Source: Aphrophora alni (Eukaryota > Arthropoda > Insecta > Hemiptera > Aphrophoridae). Taken from it: DNA of 64,000 bases. Numbering within the stretch: the stretch's first letter is position 1; each line of letters starts with the position of its first letter. The position numbers and the translations under genes were made by a program. Positions 12,706-25,626 of this stretch are shown here, piece by piece. Location: positions 33,292,216 through 33,356,215 of the forward strand of contig OY740768.1 in assembly GCA_963513935.1 (NCBI GenBank), given 5' to 3'. The notes beneath the pieces are model-generated. The model did not search any database and was not told where the DNA came from. It saw only the letters and a program-made list of their open reading frames with translations.

Positions 12706-13964
12706 CTTTTAATTAACGGCTTAAATAGTGCTAAGTATGTTTTTACCGTGACACCCAAACTTGGAAATAGTGTCAGATAGACAATCCATTTTAATGTGTC
12801 GGATAAAATAATGAATTTTGATAACAAAAAATACAATTTATTGATTATTTAAGATAATATGTTTATGAAAATAAATTATCTGTGTCCTCAAATCTTATGG
12901 AGGCCAAGTTCATTACAAGGACCATCAATCGTTATTTAAGTAAACTTAAAATAATCAGTACAATTTAACTGCCTTTGTGTATCAGGTCGATTACTTCTTC
13001 AACCTTGTTATTGAAATACACAGATCAAACTGCAAATATATCCTAATATGACCTCATGTAAGGCCTAGTAAGATGTAAATACTGAAACGGCCATTTTGGA
13101 AATCTACAATTTTTTGCTTGAGTAACAATCTTATTCAATTAGGCCTAACTATAAAACATATCTTACTTGCAATACTTAAATAAAAATCATGCAAAATCCA
13201 ACTATTATTAGTCATTTTACTCAAACTTTTTGGTTATCTTTTAACGAATTTAATTTTAGTAATATCTTTCTTTTTTCGTACCATAGTAGACGCGTTTGAG
13301 CATCATTAAATGTTGATTTTAAAGCTACAAAAAAATAAGCTACATAGGAAAGTCGCATAGCGTGAGGTTAAAACTTATCATCAAAAAACCGTATTTCTAA
13401 ATTTAAAAAATGTTCCCCATTTTCAAATATACCGACCGATTTTTCTGGTTAACTAACTTATCTAATGGGTTGTAAAATAGAACCTACATATCAAAATTTA
13501 TTTCCAATGAGCTAAAATACTTAAAATGAGCATTGAGCAAAATTACTTAAATGGGTGAGATTGGTAGATGTTTATGTTGAGATAACAATTGTTCGAAATT
13601 CCTTACTAATTAACACAATTTTCATTTTGGATTTTAAATCTCTAGGTAGAAGTACATAAATTATAGTAACCATGATAAATATTTCATAAATATTGAAACA
13701 TCTTTAAAATAGTTCATCTGTAGATTAAGTCGTGTACCATATACTATAAATAAAGCACGAATGTATTTAGATGTACGAAAGTAAAGATAACATCGGTAAA
13801 GGAGTTGGGATACAGATAAGTTCACACGATACAAGTGACATCAACGTGGTTTTACTTGAATCATAAAAATCAAAGATATTTAGTTCCTAAATACCAGTAT
13901 GTTTCGATACTAGGATTTATATGTGTCGTAAATATCTGTACCTTTCACATAAAAGATAAAAATG
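12706..13964. other. No gene seen
   Basis: AT-rich, with no motif or repeat recognised. Confidence 0.45.
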
Positions 13965-13967
13965 TGA

Positions 13968-14144
13968 GTTGAACAACGTTCCTTGGAAACAAAACGGCTT
14001 CACCTGAACTCGATTAAGCCTCCGGGACGTGACCTGTCCAAATGGATTTACACGAGGAATATGAAGAGACTCCACAATAAACTAAACAAGATAGACAAAG
14101 AACCAGGGTTTATGTCCTTACTTTGTTTACGCGTTCCTTTCTAA
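13968..14144 (+). pseudogene. 59-codon open stretch, possibly transposon-derived
   Basis: The frame between a TGA (13965) and a TAA (14142) reads VEQRSLETKRLHLNSIKPPG, followed by a basic, Lys/Arg/Asn-rich stretch including RNMKRLHNKLNKIDKEPG. It has no initiating ATG at its start. The 'TKR.LHLN..G' part resembles the 'FTK+GLHLN..GK' motif of insect mobile-element proteins, but the match is too short to assign. The DNA is GC-richer than its flanks. A decayed element fragment is likeliest; an exon is possible but no good splice sites were seen. Confidence 0.25.
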
Positions 14145-14298
14145 CATAAGTAACGAAAATGTCAAGATGAATTTACAACATGATTGTACAAAATTTATAT
14201 ACTGCTGTGGTGATATTGTTTGTTATTTTAATGTTAGATTTGTAACGTAAATTATAAATAATCAAGTGAGACATAGGAAAGTCATCAGCATTTGATAA

Positions 14299-14299
<1 letters not shown>

Positions 14300-14364
<65 letters not shown>
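14300..14364. repeat. (AT)n microsatellite
   Basis: An uninterrupted AT dinucleotide run of about 65 bp. An 11-nt G homopolymer lies shortly after, near 14449-14459. Confidence 0.99.
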
Positions 14365-14367
<3 letters not shown>

Positions 14368-14459
14368 CGTAATGAAAAGACTACTTCGGTTTAGAAAACT
14401 CAGACTTTTTAAAACTCCTTGACCGATCAGAAAATGGAACAATAATAGGGGGGGGGGGG

Positions 14460-15938
14460 AGAATGGTGCAATTGTTATTTTATAAATTTTTATTTTGTTT
14501 ACATTTATAAAACATAGTTAAAGTAATAGTTGTAGCTTGTAGACGTTACACATCTTGACTTGTTATTAGACATTTTACAAATAAAATTAGTGGAGTTTTA
14601 TAGATAATAATTTCATAACGAAAATAAATTTAAAGTAGTGACCGACAGTTCAGACGCAAGTGGTAATATTGTGAACGTGCTCACATAACTTTTTATAATT
14701 ATTTTATCAGAACACTATATTACATCATTTTATTTTATTTTAAAAACAATAGTAATATTCACTAAACAGTGTTTTCCGAACCTAATCCCATTTTCGTAAT
14801 TTAGATTCAATATTAGAAACAAATTGTACCTGATTTACAAATTATTTAATTTTTTTGTTATAAAGTAGATGTTTCAGAATCAATATTTTTCCTATTCCAG
14901 TACAAATTTATTGAAATTTTTGTCTCTCATCTTAAATGAGTTTAAATAATTGTAAAAATCTAGGTAGGCTATTAATATTTACTTCTTTTCATAACTCTGT
15001 GCTCAGTCATTGTGATTGATTATAAGCTTGTTAAACTGTACCAAAATAATTAGTAATATTAAATTGTTTGGTTTCGCCTTATATCTTTCATAACAGGTTT
15101 ATTATTGACTTCACATTAATTTCGATCTCAAAAATTGTCCAGTTAGACCACAGTTCGTTGGGTGGTATTAATATTTGACATAGTGATCTTACATAATTTT
15201 GTTAGTGTAAGTGTTTCAAATATTTGAATTGGTGAACTTTTTCAAACTCTATTTATCATTACTGATAGTATAATAGTGATATATTAACCATTATTTTGAA
15301 AACTAAGCGTAAGTATACGAACATGATTTGAAAGAGTAGTGATAAACTATACTACTCCTTTGTCTTTAAATATTTTCTGACACAATATTGTCACACGCAG
15401 TATAAAGCAGAACCGTAGTTTTGATGCACTAATTTTTAACACACACACACACAAAGACCTATGCCAAAGTTTGATGACAAATCACGTGAAAGAAGAAGTC
15501 AGAATGAAATGTTTAGAAAGGTAAGTAAATTGAATATTAGTTGTGTATGTCCGATAGATAATATTTATTTTCCTTATGAAATTTAACCTTTTGATTCAAC
15601 CTTGAGGCTGACCAGAAGTTTACATACCTTATTTTATCCCTTCTTGTTAAATATTCTATTAATCTAAAATATTTCATCACCGGTGCCTGCAGTTTTCTCG
15701 GATTTTCCTTTGTTCTACTCTATGTGTCTGAGCCATATGTTAAAATTGGTTAACAGTTTAGTACGTTATATACATATTTTTATTTTCTCTTTTTTCTTTC
15801 TTTAATTCCCTTAAAGGTGAAAACTTCTCGGTCATCGTCGCTCCATCAAAAATGTTAGAAATGAATATACAATAAAGATCCGTAATCTTCGGTATTTTAA
15901 TAGCCCCAGGGTCGGAAGACGACAAGCGTTGATTATTG
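14460..15938. other. AT-rich DNA, no gene seen
   Basis: No recognisable feature except a short CA run near 15441-15453. Confidence 0.45.
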
Positions 15939-16610
15939 GAGACCTGTTAGGAAAGATCGTTGATTAAGAAAGAGACCTGATAGGAAAGATCGTTGATTAA
16001 GAGAGACCTGATAGGAAAGATCGTTGATTAAGAAAAAGACCTGATAGGAAAGATCGTTGATTAAGAAAGAGACCTGATAGGAAAGATCGTTGATTAATAA
16101 AGAGACCTGATGAGAAAGATCGTGGATTAAGAGAGATCTGATAGGAAAGATCGTTGATTAAGAAAGAGACCTGATAGGAAAGATCGTTGATTAATAAAGA
16201 GACCTGATAGGAAAGATCGTTGATTAAGAGAGACCTGATAGGAAAGATCGTTGATTAAGAAAGAGACCCGATAGGAAAGATCTTTGATTAAAAAAGAGAC
16301 CTGATAGGAAAGATCGTTGATTAATAAAGAGACCTGATAGGAAAGATCGTTGATTAATAAAGAGACCTGATGAGAAAGATCGTGGATTAAGAGAGATCTG
16401 ATAGGAAGGATCGTTGATTATGAAAGAGACCTGATAGGAAAGATCGTTGATTAATAAAGAGACCTGATAGGAAAGATCGTTGATTAAGAGAGACCTGATA
16501 GGAAAGATCGTTGATTAGGAGAGATCTGATAGGAAAGATCGTTCATTAAAAGAGAAATGAAAGGAAAAATCGTTGATTAAGAGAGAAACCTGATAGGAAA
16601 GATGAATGGA
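15939..16610. repeat. About 33-bp minisatellite, about 20 copies
   Basis: Tandem units of 31-34 bp contain 'gacctgataggaaagatcg' and 'ttgattaagaaaga'. Variants alternate (ttaagaaa, ttaataaa, ttaagaga). The rare variant 'tgatgagaaagatcgtgg' occurs at 16108 and 16368 followed by the same series of variants, which gives a higher-order repeat of about 260 bp (eight units). Flanks at 15905-15950 and 16610-16680 align loosely with 6940-7060, where the segment is not expanded. Non-coding. Confidence 0.93.
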
Positions 16611-17159
16611 TCAAACCCAAAACTAAATGAAAAAAGTTATAGATCTAGCTACGGTCCCTGGGATTGTAGCGCCCGCACGCACTATAGGTAATTTCCCTGA
16701 GGGATGTTCTTGATCCTATCCCTGTGTTCCATCACCTTATTATATCTTTCACCATGTTTTATCCTGTTTCCTCCATTTAGTTGTAGCAACGGTAATTATG
16801 AAGACCTTATACTAACATTGAAAAGTGACAGATAACATGGCTCTGATAATGCTACTTCAGGTTTAACAAGCTGGTAGTAGATTTATAAACAGCTTTCAAT
16901 ATTAGGAATAGCCGGCATTATCTGAATAATGTGTAAATTCTAATGCAGTATTATGAAACTATGTTTCACGCGCGGAATTTTATCTGGGATTCATCCCGCG
17001 CTGTATTTTACGTTCTTATATTAGTGAACAGCTATTATATACAAAATTTAAACTTTTGTTTGTTTTTATTTAATAACCAAAGCACTGATGTGTGGAATGA
17101 ATACTTCCAGGAATATGTACGGCATGTATTTACTAGAGTCTGGATGCTAACTGAGATTG
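16611..17159. other. Minisatellite flank; no gene seen
   Basis: The first about 80 bp belong to the dispersed repeat that hosts the array. A plus-strand frame at 16943-17164 has no recognised motif. It ends just before the RNase H relic, so it could be older upstream sequence of that element, but no LINE motif is visible in it. Confidence 0.35.
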
Positions 17160-17640
17160 ATTGAAAATCACGTCACGGCTCGGGTCAACAGTGTTACACT
17201 TGTCTGAGTTCATGGACATGCTCGGATTGGTTGGAATGAATATACAGACGCGCTGGCTAATAAAGTGTCAACTGTGAAACTCGTAGGACCGAAGCGGTTC
17301 TGTCACATATGCAAGAGTCTGGCAATCCAAGTTTCAGAAAGAGTACTAGGAGAAATAGAGAGGTAGCTTGTGTCTAAAGATGAGTAAAGTCCCAATTCAC
17401 ACCTCCTCTTAGCAAATTCCATCTATCCTTCTCTCTTTGAGCAAGGAAACTCATAAGGAAGGTGCTAGCGTTCGTAACATGGCATCGCCACCTGAGAAAC
17501 ATATCCATAGAAAGGATTTTATGTAATGAAGCCCCTTGGATCTTTGAGAAAGGGGCAATCATATCTTAAAGTCAAACTCGTCACGAGGTTCTTGAAGGTC
17601 ACAGAGTTTACGGATCTTCCTAGGGATGCCCATAAGGGCT
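17160..17640 (+). pseudogene. LINE relic with RNase H domain
   Basis: From 17208 the plus strand reads VHGHARIGWNEYTDALANKV, then GPKRFC. This corresponds to the RNase H C-terminal block 'W.PGH.GI.GNE.AD.LA..' and the following 'GPEPF' of I/Jockey-group LINEs. The tryptophan expected before VHGH is a TGA stop (17205-17207), and the conserved GNE is WNE. About 110 bp further on, frame-shifted sequence (about 17400-17550) reads ARKLIRKVLAFVTWHRHLRN, then ISIERILCNEAPWIFE. This fits the family's 'LR.+VG.+TGH..L..HL..+GL..+..CR.C' zinc-knuckle tail. Several stops and shifts make it non-functional. The polymerase and endonuclease parts are not found in the window. Confidence 0.65.
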
Positions 17641-20600
17641 TCAAACCATCATTGAGTTAAGTCAGTCCATTAAACGTGCTAAAGATATAGACAGCCAATT
17701 CAAGAGAAGGAGATGGCTTTTGTGATTAATTGTCGTTGATTGTAAATTCATACGTTTACGCTATTTACTAATACAAATTTAACTCTTAGATTTTATCTTT
17801 GATAGGTCAGAGTAACAAATTCAAAATTTTTCAATCATTTAAATATACCGCATATCATCATCTAGATATGGTATTTGCATGATTACACAGAATTAAAACC
17901 TATATAAAATATTTTCATTTATTATAGTGTTTTAAAACTGCTGTCATCCCCGATCTTTTAGCAACGTTCATCTCAAATTTGTTAAAAAAAGGTCTGTAGT
18001 GTGTTTATATACATCATTATATATGTCGTATTTTGTACTCGTGGAGTTTCATCCACATTTTATCGTTCATTGTCTTACCTTATTGTGTCAATTAGCTACG
18101 TATCATGAAGATCTATTTGAATAAACTACTTTAAAAAATATTTTATGAATTAGTTCCCTACTAAATTATTTATGAAACTATAAAACTACAACAACAGTGA
18201 TCTATATAAACTACAACCATTAAAGGTAGAACGACGTGCTCTTAGATTGTTCCAAAACGTAAGGAACAAATGCTACCTCCAGTGAAACTAAAGTAGAAAT
18301 GCTCGTAAAACGCAATCACCATTAAAGTAGCAAGCTCAATTAAATTTACACAGAAGGAACGAGTATTGAAGGTCTCCGCTATCGAATGGAATAATGATTG
18401 TGCAAAGTTAATGAGAGTTACGGACAATCGATGTACATCCTTGTTCAAGTAATTAACGAAACGTATTGCTGTTCAACCAACCATGTTAAAACGAAGTATT
18501 GTTCCAGTCACGTGCAGACAGATGGCCAAAACACGATCTCTTCAATTTACTTAAATACAGACAGGATTGTTAAAACTTTAACAATTATGTACCTCGTGTT
18601 AGTTCAAGTACATTAGATAACGTGGAATTGTAGAATTCGGGGAGTATTTTAAGTGAAATAAAAGTGGATAATTGTTTAGGATTTTCCATCAATAATTAAA
18701 TATTAATACACTACGTTTCAAGATAGGTACAATCCTCGTCACTAAGTGGTAATAATAGATCATAAAAACAAACAACAGCAAAATCTAGAAAAAAGGAAGA
18801 AGCTAATAACTTAAAAATATGTTAGACAATAAAACTGGAAGGTAGGATGGAGCTGTCAAATGGATCAAAAATGAATACAAAAGGGATCAAGAAAAACACA
18901 AGTCAACAAAAGTAGAGAAAGAATATTAAAGACCAAATTGAGCCGAGGATTTCGAAACAGTGTAATAATATTTATATACACAAATGATGACAAATGCCCG
19001 TATAAATTGCACCAATAATATGAATAATATATTTTCAATTTAAAAATCTTAAAACATAATGAATAGAAATTATGCTTAATACACACATATTCACAAGCGC
19101 GCACTTTTTAGTGAACGTACGTGTTCCTGTTATTGATCATATTAATTTCCATCATTCACATTACGGAACATAGTTTATACGTTGGCTTAATCAATAACAA
19201 TCAGATTCAAAATTTGTTTCATCAAAATCGTTGTAGTGTGTCTTGAGAAACTCAACCCTTTATGCTGATGTCAGCGATAATCATTTGAACGATATTTCTC
19301 AGTAGAATTTTTGTTGGGTTGGGGGCAATAATAATGACAAATTTTATTTTTTAGAAATCGAAATAAAATTATTTTGATTATCAAATTATTTTTACCTCAG
19401 GTATAGTCAAATTGTCGGTTCTACGCATCGCCAAATATATCGAAGTTGTTCTCACAATCAAAACTTGTATTTCTGTAGTCCGTTTCCTGACGAATCGTTT
19501 TTTCGTAAAAAGCAGTTTTTTATTCAGATTGAATTGTTAATATAGGACAATAATAAAATAAGTGTTACAGTACATAAAAATATGAAACATTCAATTATTA
19601 TTTCATTAGTTCGTTTGCAATTAACGAAGACATTTTATATTATACGTTTTTTGCACTGATGTTTAATTTGTTCCCCTTTTTTCTTCCACAAGCGAGATAT
19701 TTCAACGAATTATTATGAAGATTAAATTCATTATTTTTTCATTTATTTTTCACTGTAGGTGACAATAAAATTGCATACAACATGTCATAAATCATACATA
19801 CATTATAAGACACTTTAAAAAAATGCAATATATAATTAGATTAAATTTTTACAATAACAAAATTATAAATCATTAGAATCAAAACAATGAATAAAATTTA
19901 CATTAAAAAAAATCAAATAACTAATAATAATATAAATAAATACTGCATTATATTTGAACACTACACTAATGTTACAACACAATAAAAAGAGCAAAATGTC
20001 GGTAGCGAAGTTAAGCTCCTAAAACTGACCATGGCTTGGGAACTTGTAATTACTTAGTTATAAGAATGTGTTATGATTTATTTTAAAACTGATAACATGG
20101 GCATTTGTATCTATTTACAAAGAACACATTCTGATAGGGTCACCGTTTTCATAGTCATTTTATATCCTCAATCTTGGAACGAATCTTTTTTTTTTTGGTT
20201 AAATCAAAGATTACATATGTACCTGGTCGACGTCTAAAACGGCAAATCTAACCAAAGTTCCAGTAGGAACTTAATTCAAATGATCAGATTTTAAATTATA
20301 ATTTCTTACAAATAAGTGATTCCAGACTTCGTCTCATTCTGTACTAATGTAACAATCAAATTTCTATTTTCGTTCAAATATTTATTTACTGAATAAAGAC
20401 ATTAAAAGGAACAAAATGAATTGTGTTGTGTATTTATTGATTTTATTTATAAAAAATATGTTATATAAGAAATGCATTTGTTTTTATTTCTGGGTTTTAA
20501 CCATCAATATCTTATTACTCATAGTTTCTAGGGATGAACGTATCCTGTAAAAGAATTCATATTACGTAATTCTAACTCTTCAATGTTGTCCATTTTATAA

Positions 20601-21616
20601 AATCCATCACTGTCTAAACTTTAGTGAAACTGACAAGAAAATTAAATTTCAAAACTTAACTACCAAGTTATAAAGTTTTACTACAATTCAAGTAAAAACT
20701 TATTAAACATAACAATTAACTAAACTTGACATAATCAAATGAAATGTTTTACAGGGAAAGTAACAATTCACGTAGTTTTACAGGTAATTGTATTATATTC
20801 TTTAAAGCAGTTTGACAAGAATTTTTCATCGTTATTTTTCATCAGGATTTAATAAGTTCTATTTCATTTTAAACATTAATAGCGATGGCGTGCAGAATAA
20901 TATACCAGAATATCATGAAATCTTTAAATTATTTAAAAAATATATAACAAAATATTGAAATTTTCCACGTATAAGTTAGAAATTAACAAAGTTTTGTACC
21001 GTAAATACGGGTTGACTATAATGTTATAATCACCAAATAAATGAGACCAACTATTTCACAAGAAACTTTAGATTTTGTGTTTTATTAGTCAAGTGTCAGT
21101 AAGGTTTGTGTGCACGTAACAACTGAGGATGATGACGTAATTATTGAAACGTTGTCTTATCTATATTGTACAAATAAACTGTTGTAGAAAATTATGATTT
21201 CTTTCATTTGATGATTGAAGTGTACCTCATTACAGTTGATCATCTGTTATAAGGTTAATTTAGAGAACTATTTATGTATACTTTAAAATGTCCAATTTTT
21301 GGTAGCATGTTCTTTGCATCATTTTAAGAAATAAAAAAGGTCCTTTAATTATGTGTTGGCAAGTGCTTAGATTTCGATGTGTAATTTTTTTACGATTTTT
21401 CTAAATTAATGCGTAACTTTGGAAATAGATGAGATATTGAGTACAGATTTGGTATAGGGGTTTTTTATCTAACCTTTTACCAGTACTGGAAGAATGAAAA
21501 TATCAAAATGACGGCAGTTTAAAATTTTTATGTTAACAGTTAAACTTTACAAAAAAGTACAATAGACATAATATTCTCTGTTTGAAGTTATTTGTTAATG
21601 ATGGAATTTCAATTTT
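17641..21616. other. AT-rich DNA, no gene seen
   Basis: Long featureless stretch. At 18960-19000 'acacaaatgatgacaaatg' resembles the arms of the fold-back element at 21617-21909, suggesting another decayed copy. At about 21117-21155 a 'ctgaggatgatgacg ... gaaacgttg' block resembles a short motif near the Penelope-like element. Confidence 0.4.
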
Positions 21617-21909
21617 ATTATTAGGCTATACATTTTTCGGACATTTGCCATCATTTGTGTGTTAAAAATCAAAAACGACGTGATTGTGTTTTTTGACTTC
21701 TCAGTTTTAGCTCTGAGATACATGCTTTGATATTAAGGTTGGTGGTATTCTTATTTAATTTTACTTCTTACATAGGCTTAGTTTCTAGTTTTATGTTTCT
21801 TTAGTTTTTAGTCACTTGATAACGGGAATTGATTCTTATTCCCGAAACGTCGTGTTTTGATTTTTAACACACAAATGATGGCAAATGTCCGAAAAATGTA
21901 TAATAATAA
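21617..21909. mobile_element. Fold-back (inverted-repeat) element
   Basis: Left arm 21617-21684 and right arm 21846-21909 are near-perfect inverted repeats of about 64-68 bp, sharing 'catttttcggacatttgcc' and its complement. They are separated by about 160 bp. The right arm lacks five bases ('gccta' in complement) present in the left. There is no open frame in the spacer, so this is a small non-autonomous element of MITE type, or a snap-back copy of a retroelement end. Confidence 0.75.
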
Positions 21910-22069
21910 GACATAATATGTTCCTCTTTTAACGTCAAACACATTAACACAATGGTATTCTGTATAATATAATAATAATTACATAATAACAATAATTACA
22001 ACATCCAGAAATGTATACATGTTATATTTTATTTTAATATTGTCATGTAATACAGTTAATAGTATACAC

Positions 22070-22072
<3 letters not shown>

Positions 22073-22119
<47 letters not shown>
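22073..22119. repeat. (AT)n microsatellite
   Basis: AT dinucleotide run of about 47 bp. Confidence 0.98.
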
Positions 22120-22121
<2 letters not shown>

Positions 22122-22399
22122 TTATATACATAATACAAATATTAATTTAACCTAATACAAATAAATTCATGTCTCTAAAGTATATATTAAAATTGTAAAT
22201 GATTTAAATTTGAACTAAAATATATCGAAACTCTATGATAAATACAAATTGACTGACTACATATAGGCCTTGTACAAAATATATTATATATTCGGTTAGC
22301 TTTTAGAGATATAATATGTGCTAATTGCTGTGATGGTAGTGTACTAATTACTATTATTATTTCAAAAGTAGTAGAGGAAATATTTTATTTTACTATCTC

Positions 22400-23860
22400 A
22401 CATAAAAACAAAGTATAGAAAATATTATGTGATATGTCTAAAAATCGGTGTCACTTTTTTTTCAAGAAAATACCTCTTTCTAGGTGTTCTGAGTTAACAA
22501 AATGTGTTGTTTTTTTTTGTTGGAAATTGTGTCTATTTGTCTTTCGGTCGTCTGTAGTTTATCGTTTGAGAGAAATTTTAATAAAATTTGTTGCGTGGGC
22601 ATAATTTGGTTATATCTCGTGAGTTTTTTATTTTTAAATTTTGTTCATAACTAAAAATTTAGAGGGTTCCTGCTATAAGGTAAAAACACAAAATACCTAT
22701 TTTATAAAAACTAGCTGTAACGATTTTGATCAAATTTTATAAACAAAACGTATTTGTTCAAAAGTTATCTGTAAAAACAAAACAAAATATTTATGAATCA
22801 ATTAAAACAGATGTAATTTCTAAAAATCCACTTTACTAATTCCATTATAAGTTTGGTGAAATGTGAAGATCAATGATCCAAAGTATTACGGAAAATTTCA
22901 AATATTACAAAATTACCGTTAAAGAATAATTTCAAAATAAAAGTGTCAAGCGCGTGCTAAAATCACTCAACTTAGGCATGTTGGGAAAGTCGAAGTCTTT
23001 TATGCAGCATATCATCAACATAATAGTTTCTTCATCAAATAAAGATACATATTCGTAATCAGAATAACTTGTAGTTTTACTTGATACATAGGGTAAAGTT
23101 TTGTTACTGGTACATTTATTCTATATGTAGGACAATGCATAGAATATAAATGAAAACTTTAAAGATTTATCGTTTTGTTTGCTAGTTACAGATGGATAGA
23201 CAAACAGAAACGCTCGTGAAGTCTTAAGGGTCCTTGGTTTTACACACGGACCCTAATAAAGAGAAATCAATTGTAAAAGCAATCCATCTCATAATGGCTA
23301 TTGAATTATTTGTCTCACAACTCACAAAAACTACTTCTAAAACGTATTCGCTACCTATTTCTAATTGTGTGGTTAAATTAAGTTATATTCGTCATAAAAA
23401 AGTATAAAATACGATTTCGCACTGCAATTTAATTTTAAATTTAATTAATTTTTTTCATATTTAGTTGGTGACGCCGTGTTCAAATTAGAACGCGGTGGAT
23501 GGGATATGATATCTAACACTATTAAGCGGCTTAGCAACAACATTTTTTTTTTCCGTTAAATAAACATACGTATTCGTAATCAAAAGTATTTAGTTTTATT
23601 TGATACCCCACACATAATATTTATAAATAAAATTATTCAACTTACCTAAAGGTCACATTTTATTACCGCCATATTTATTTCTATATGTGGGGCAATAAAA
23701 ATAATATAAATAAAATTTTGAAATTTGTAGGAATTATTGTCTTATCTGTGTAGACGGGTTTGCTCTTACAGACAGATAGACGGATGGACATGCTCGTGAA
23801 ATTATAATGGTCCTTGGTTTTAGCTACGGTCCTTAAAAAGAAAAAGAAAACTTACTTGAC
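22400..23860 (+). repeat. 1.4-kb dispersed repeat, copy 1
   Basis: Aligns by eye, in the same orientation, with 39540-41500. Shared blocks: 'gtccttggttttacacacgg' (about 23230) with the counterpart near 40850; 'gcactgcaattt' to 'gatatgatatctaacact' (about 23415-23520) with 41030-41105; and 'tattcgtaatca' (about 23570) with 41155. Both copies carry the 'gtccttggtttta' block twice, about 580-590 bp apart (23230 and 23812 here), so the element contains an internal tandem duplication older than its dispersal. The 5' part (22500-22870) also resembles family A. There is no coding frame. Confidence 0.7.
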
Positions 23861-24219
23861 CGCCATCATTTAATAATTTTTTCACTCAACAAGTATCCTA
23901 GCAACGAGCAAGTCGTAAAATGAAGAAAGTATCGACGTTATTTCAATATTGTTTAAAACAATCGACCAAATCTCAACAGCGTCTACAGTTGATTTAAAAT
24001 TTTTATTGACAATTAACGAACTGACATTTCTGGCAAAGAACAGTTTTGCTTCGTTAGTATTTCGATTATAAATGAGTGTGTGAGAACGTTTTAACTCCAT
24101 TTATTTATATTTTGATGTGTAACTTAAAAATTATTTATAGTATTTATGTATTTGTGTGCATGAACTGTTAACTTGAATTTCTCATGTCTACCCAGCTGCA
24201 CATATAACAAAGTCTTTAT

Positions 24220-24545
24220 AAATTATCCAAAATTCACACGAAATAAGATAATTATTATTTGGGAAGTTTGTAGCCAAGTTGGGCAGTAGAGTACGGAAGG
24301 TCTCTGTTTCCCGGAGGTGATTTGTTCACGACTAAGTTTGTGCATTATCTTGTTGTAAAGGGTAATCAATGTTAGTATTACTGGGAGGAAATAAGCAGTT
24401 AGTTGGGCGAGATCTCGGTAGCATTGTCGCGCCCTTCCGCTTCCGGAACTGTCTCTGAGCATGGTTGAGCGATTGTATAGCCATCCGCTGAGCTTTCAAT
24501 GGCATTCATTAGCAATAAACCAATGTTAGGGACATATGTTCTTTA
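24220..24545 (-). other. GC-richer block with overlapping open frames, unidentified
   Basis: This block is noticeably GC-richer than its flanks, and all three minus-strand frames stay open for about 100 nt or more. One starts MNAIESSADGYTIAQ (about 24509), one MAIQSLNHAQRQ and one MLRDSSGSGRARQ (ending 24223). None was recognised. Simultaneous openness of three frames argues against reading any one as proven. It may be a fragment of a mobile-element gene or of an exon. Confidence 0.3.
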
Positions 24546-25626
24546 AAAATAAAAGATTGAATTAAGGTCTATTGACTGTAGCATTTCTTTCAAATTATAA
24601 TTTGTAAGAAAGTTTAAGTAACTGGGGAAATGAAACACTTTGAAACGTACATTATAAAAATAAAAAAATTTAATACGAATATTTATATATCCTCTAAAAA
24701 TGATTTCTGAGCTATAAAGTTTTATTTGTTTTTCAGATGGTTACTTCATGATCTTCGATATTTACAAATGCTTTAAAAAAAACTCAAATCGCCAATTAAA
24801 AATTAGAAAATATTTATAATTTGAAACAACGTATGAAAGAAAACAAAATTTTCCAGAATAAAAATATTTTCAAGACAACGTTTCATTAACTATGTTGTCA
24901 TAATTATTTTTTACATATAAACAGCCTTTCTTGGTAAATCCACCTGAGAAGTTCTGTGTACATGTAGCAAATGAAGATAATGACTTAATCGTTGAAATGT
25001 TGTTAAAAAAATGCCTATTGTAAAAATTGTTTCTTTACTTTTTGATTTAAGTAAATAGTTCCTCATTTTTTGTAAAATCAATTTTAAATTATACATTCAA
25101 AAGCTATTGTTTTTTAAATACTATTTTTATGAAAACATAAATTTCGGTCCGTATAAAACTATAAAATTGTATTGTGTTAAAAATAATTAAACCAGTATAA
25201 CTTTCACAAAAAGTACAGTCACAATGTTTGTGTACAATTTTATAAAAACATGTTGGGTGTTTTTTTTTTAACTGGGCCACTATTGGAATCTCCGAAACTA
25301 TAAGATTTAAAGATATTAGCCCCGAAAGGTTGCCAAAGTTCCGTTTCAAATACACGCGAATAAGATCCAGATAAATACGACTTCTCAATAACCTTATGAT
25401 GAATACCCAGGAACACTTTCCACTTAATATCAGGATAAATTGAAAATTTACCAGCAAGTGCTCCACCAATACATACTAGTGACCTAGTAGTGCAGTTTTT
25501 GACAACTACTTTTCCTGAAAAATGGCAAGGTTCATACGTACCAATATCTTGGGCAATTAAGTCCCTATAACTAGCGCCTTTTGTTTTTCTAATGGGGGTG
25601 CAGTAACTAAAATGTGAACTTTATAA
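24546..25626. other. AT-rich DNA, no gene seen
   Basis: Frames at 24911-25096 and 25104-25469 (minus) show no motif. A 'gaagataatgac ... gttgaaatgttg' block near 24965-24998 resembles the blocks at 21117-21155 and 54499-54540 (complement), which suggests a retroelement end. The clause 'gggccactattggaat' near 25275 recurs near 29883. Confidence 0.35.

Noticed and set aside
14173..14442. Minus-strand frame with a long Ile-Tyr run
   Set aside because: Produced by the AT microsatellite; no coding signature on either side.
17374..17562. Minus-strand 62-residue frame
   Set aside because: Antisense to the plus-strand LINE tail, whose zinc-knuckle-region motifs run through the same bases.
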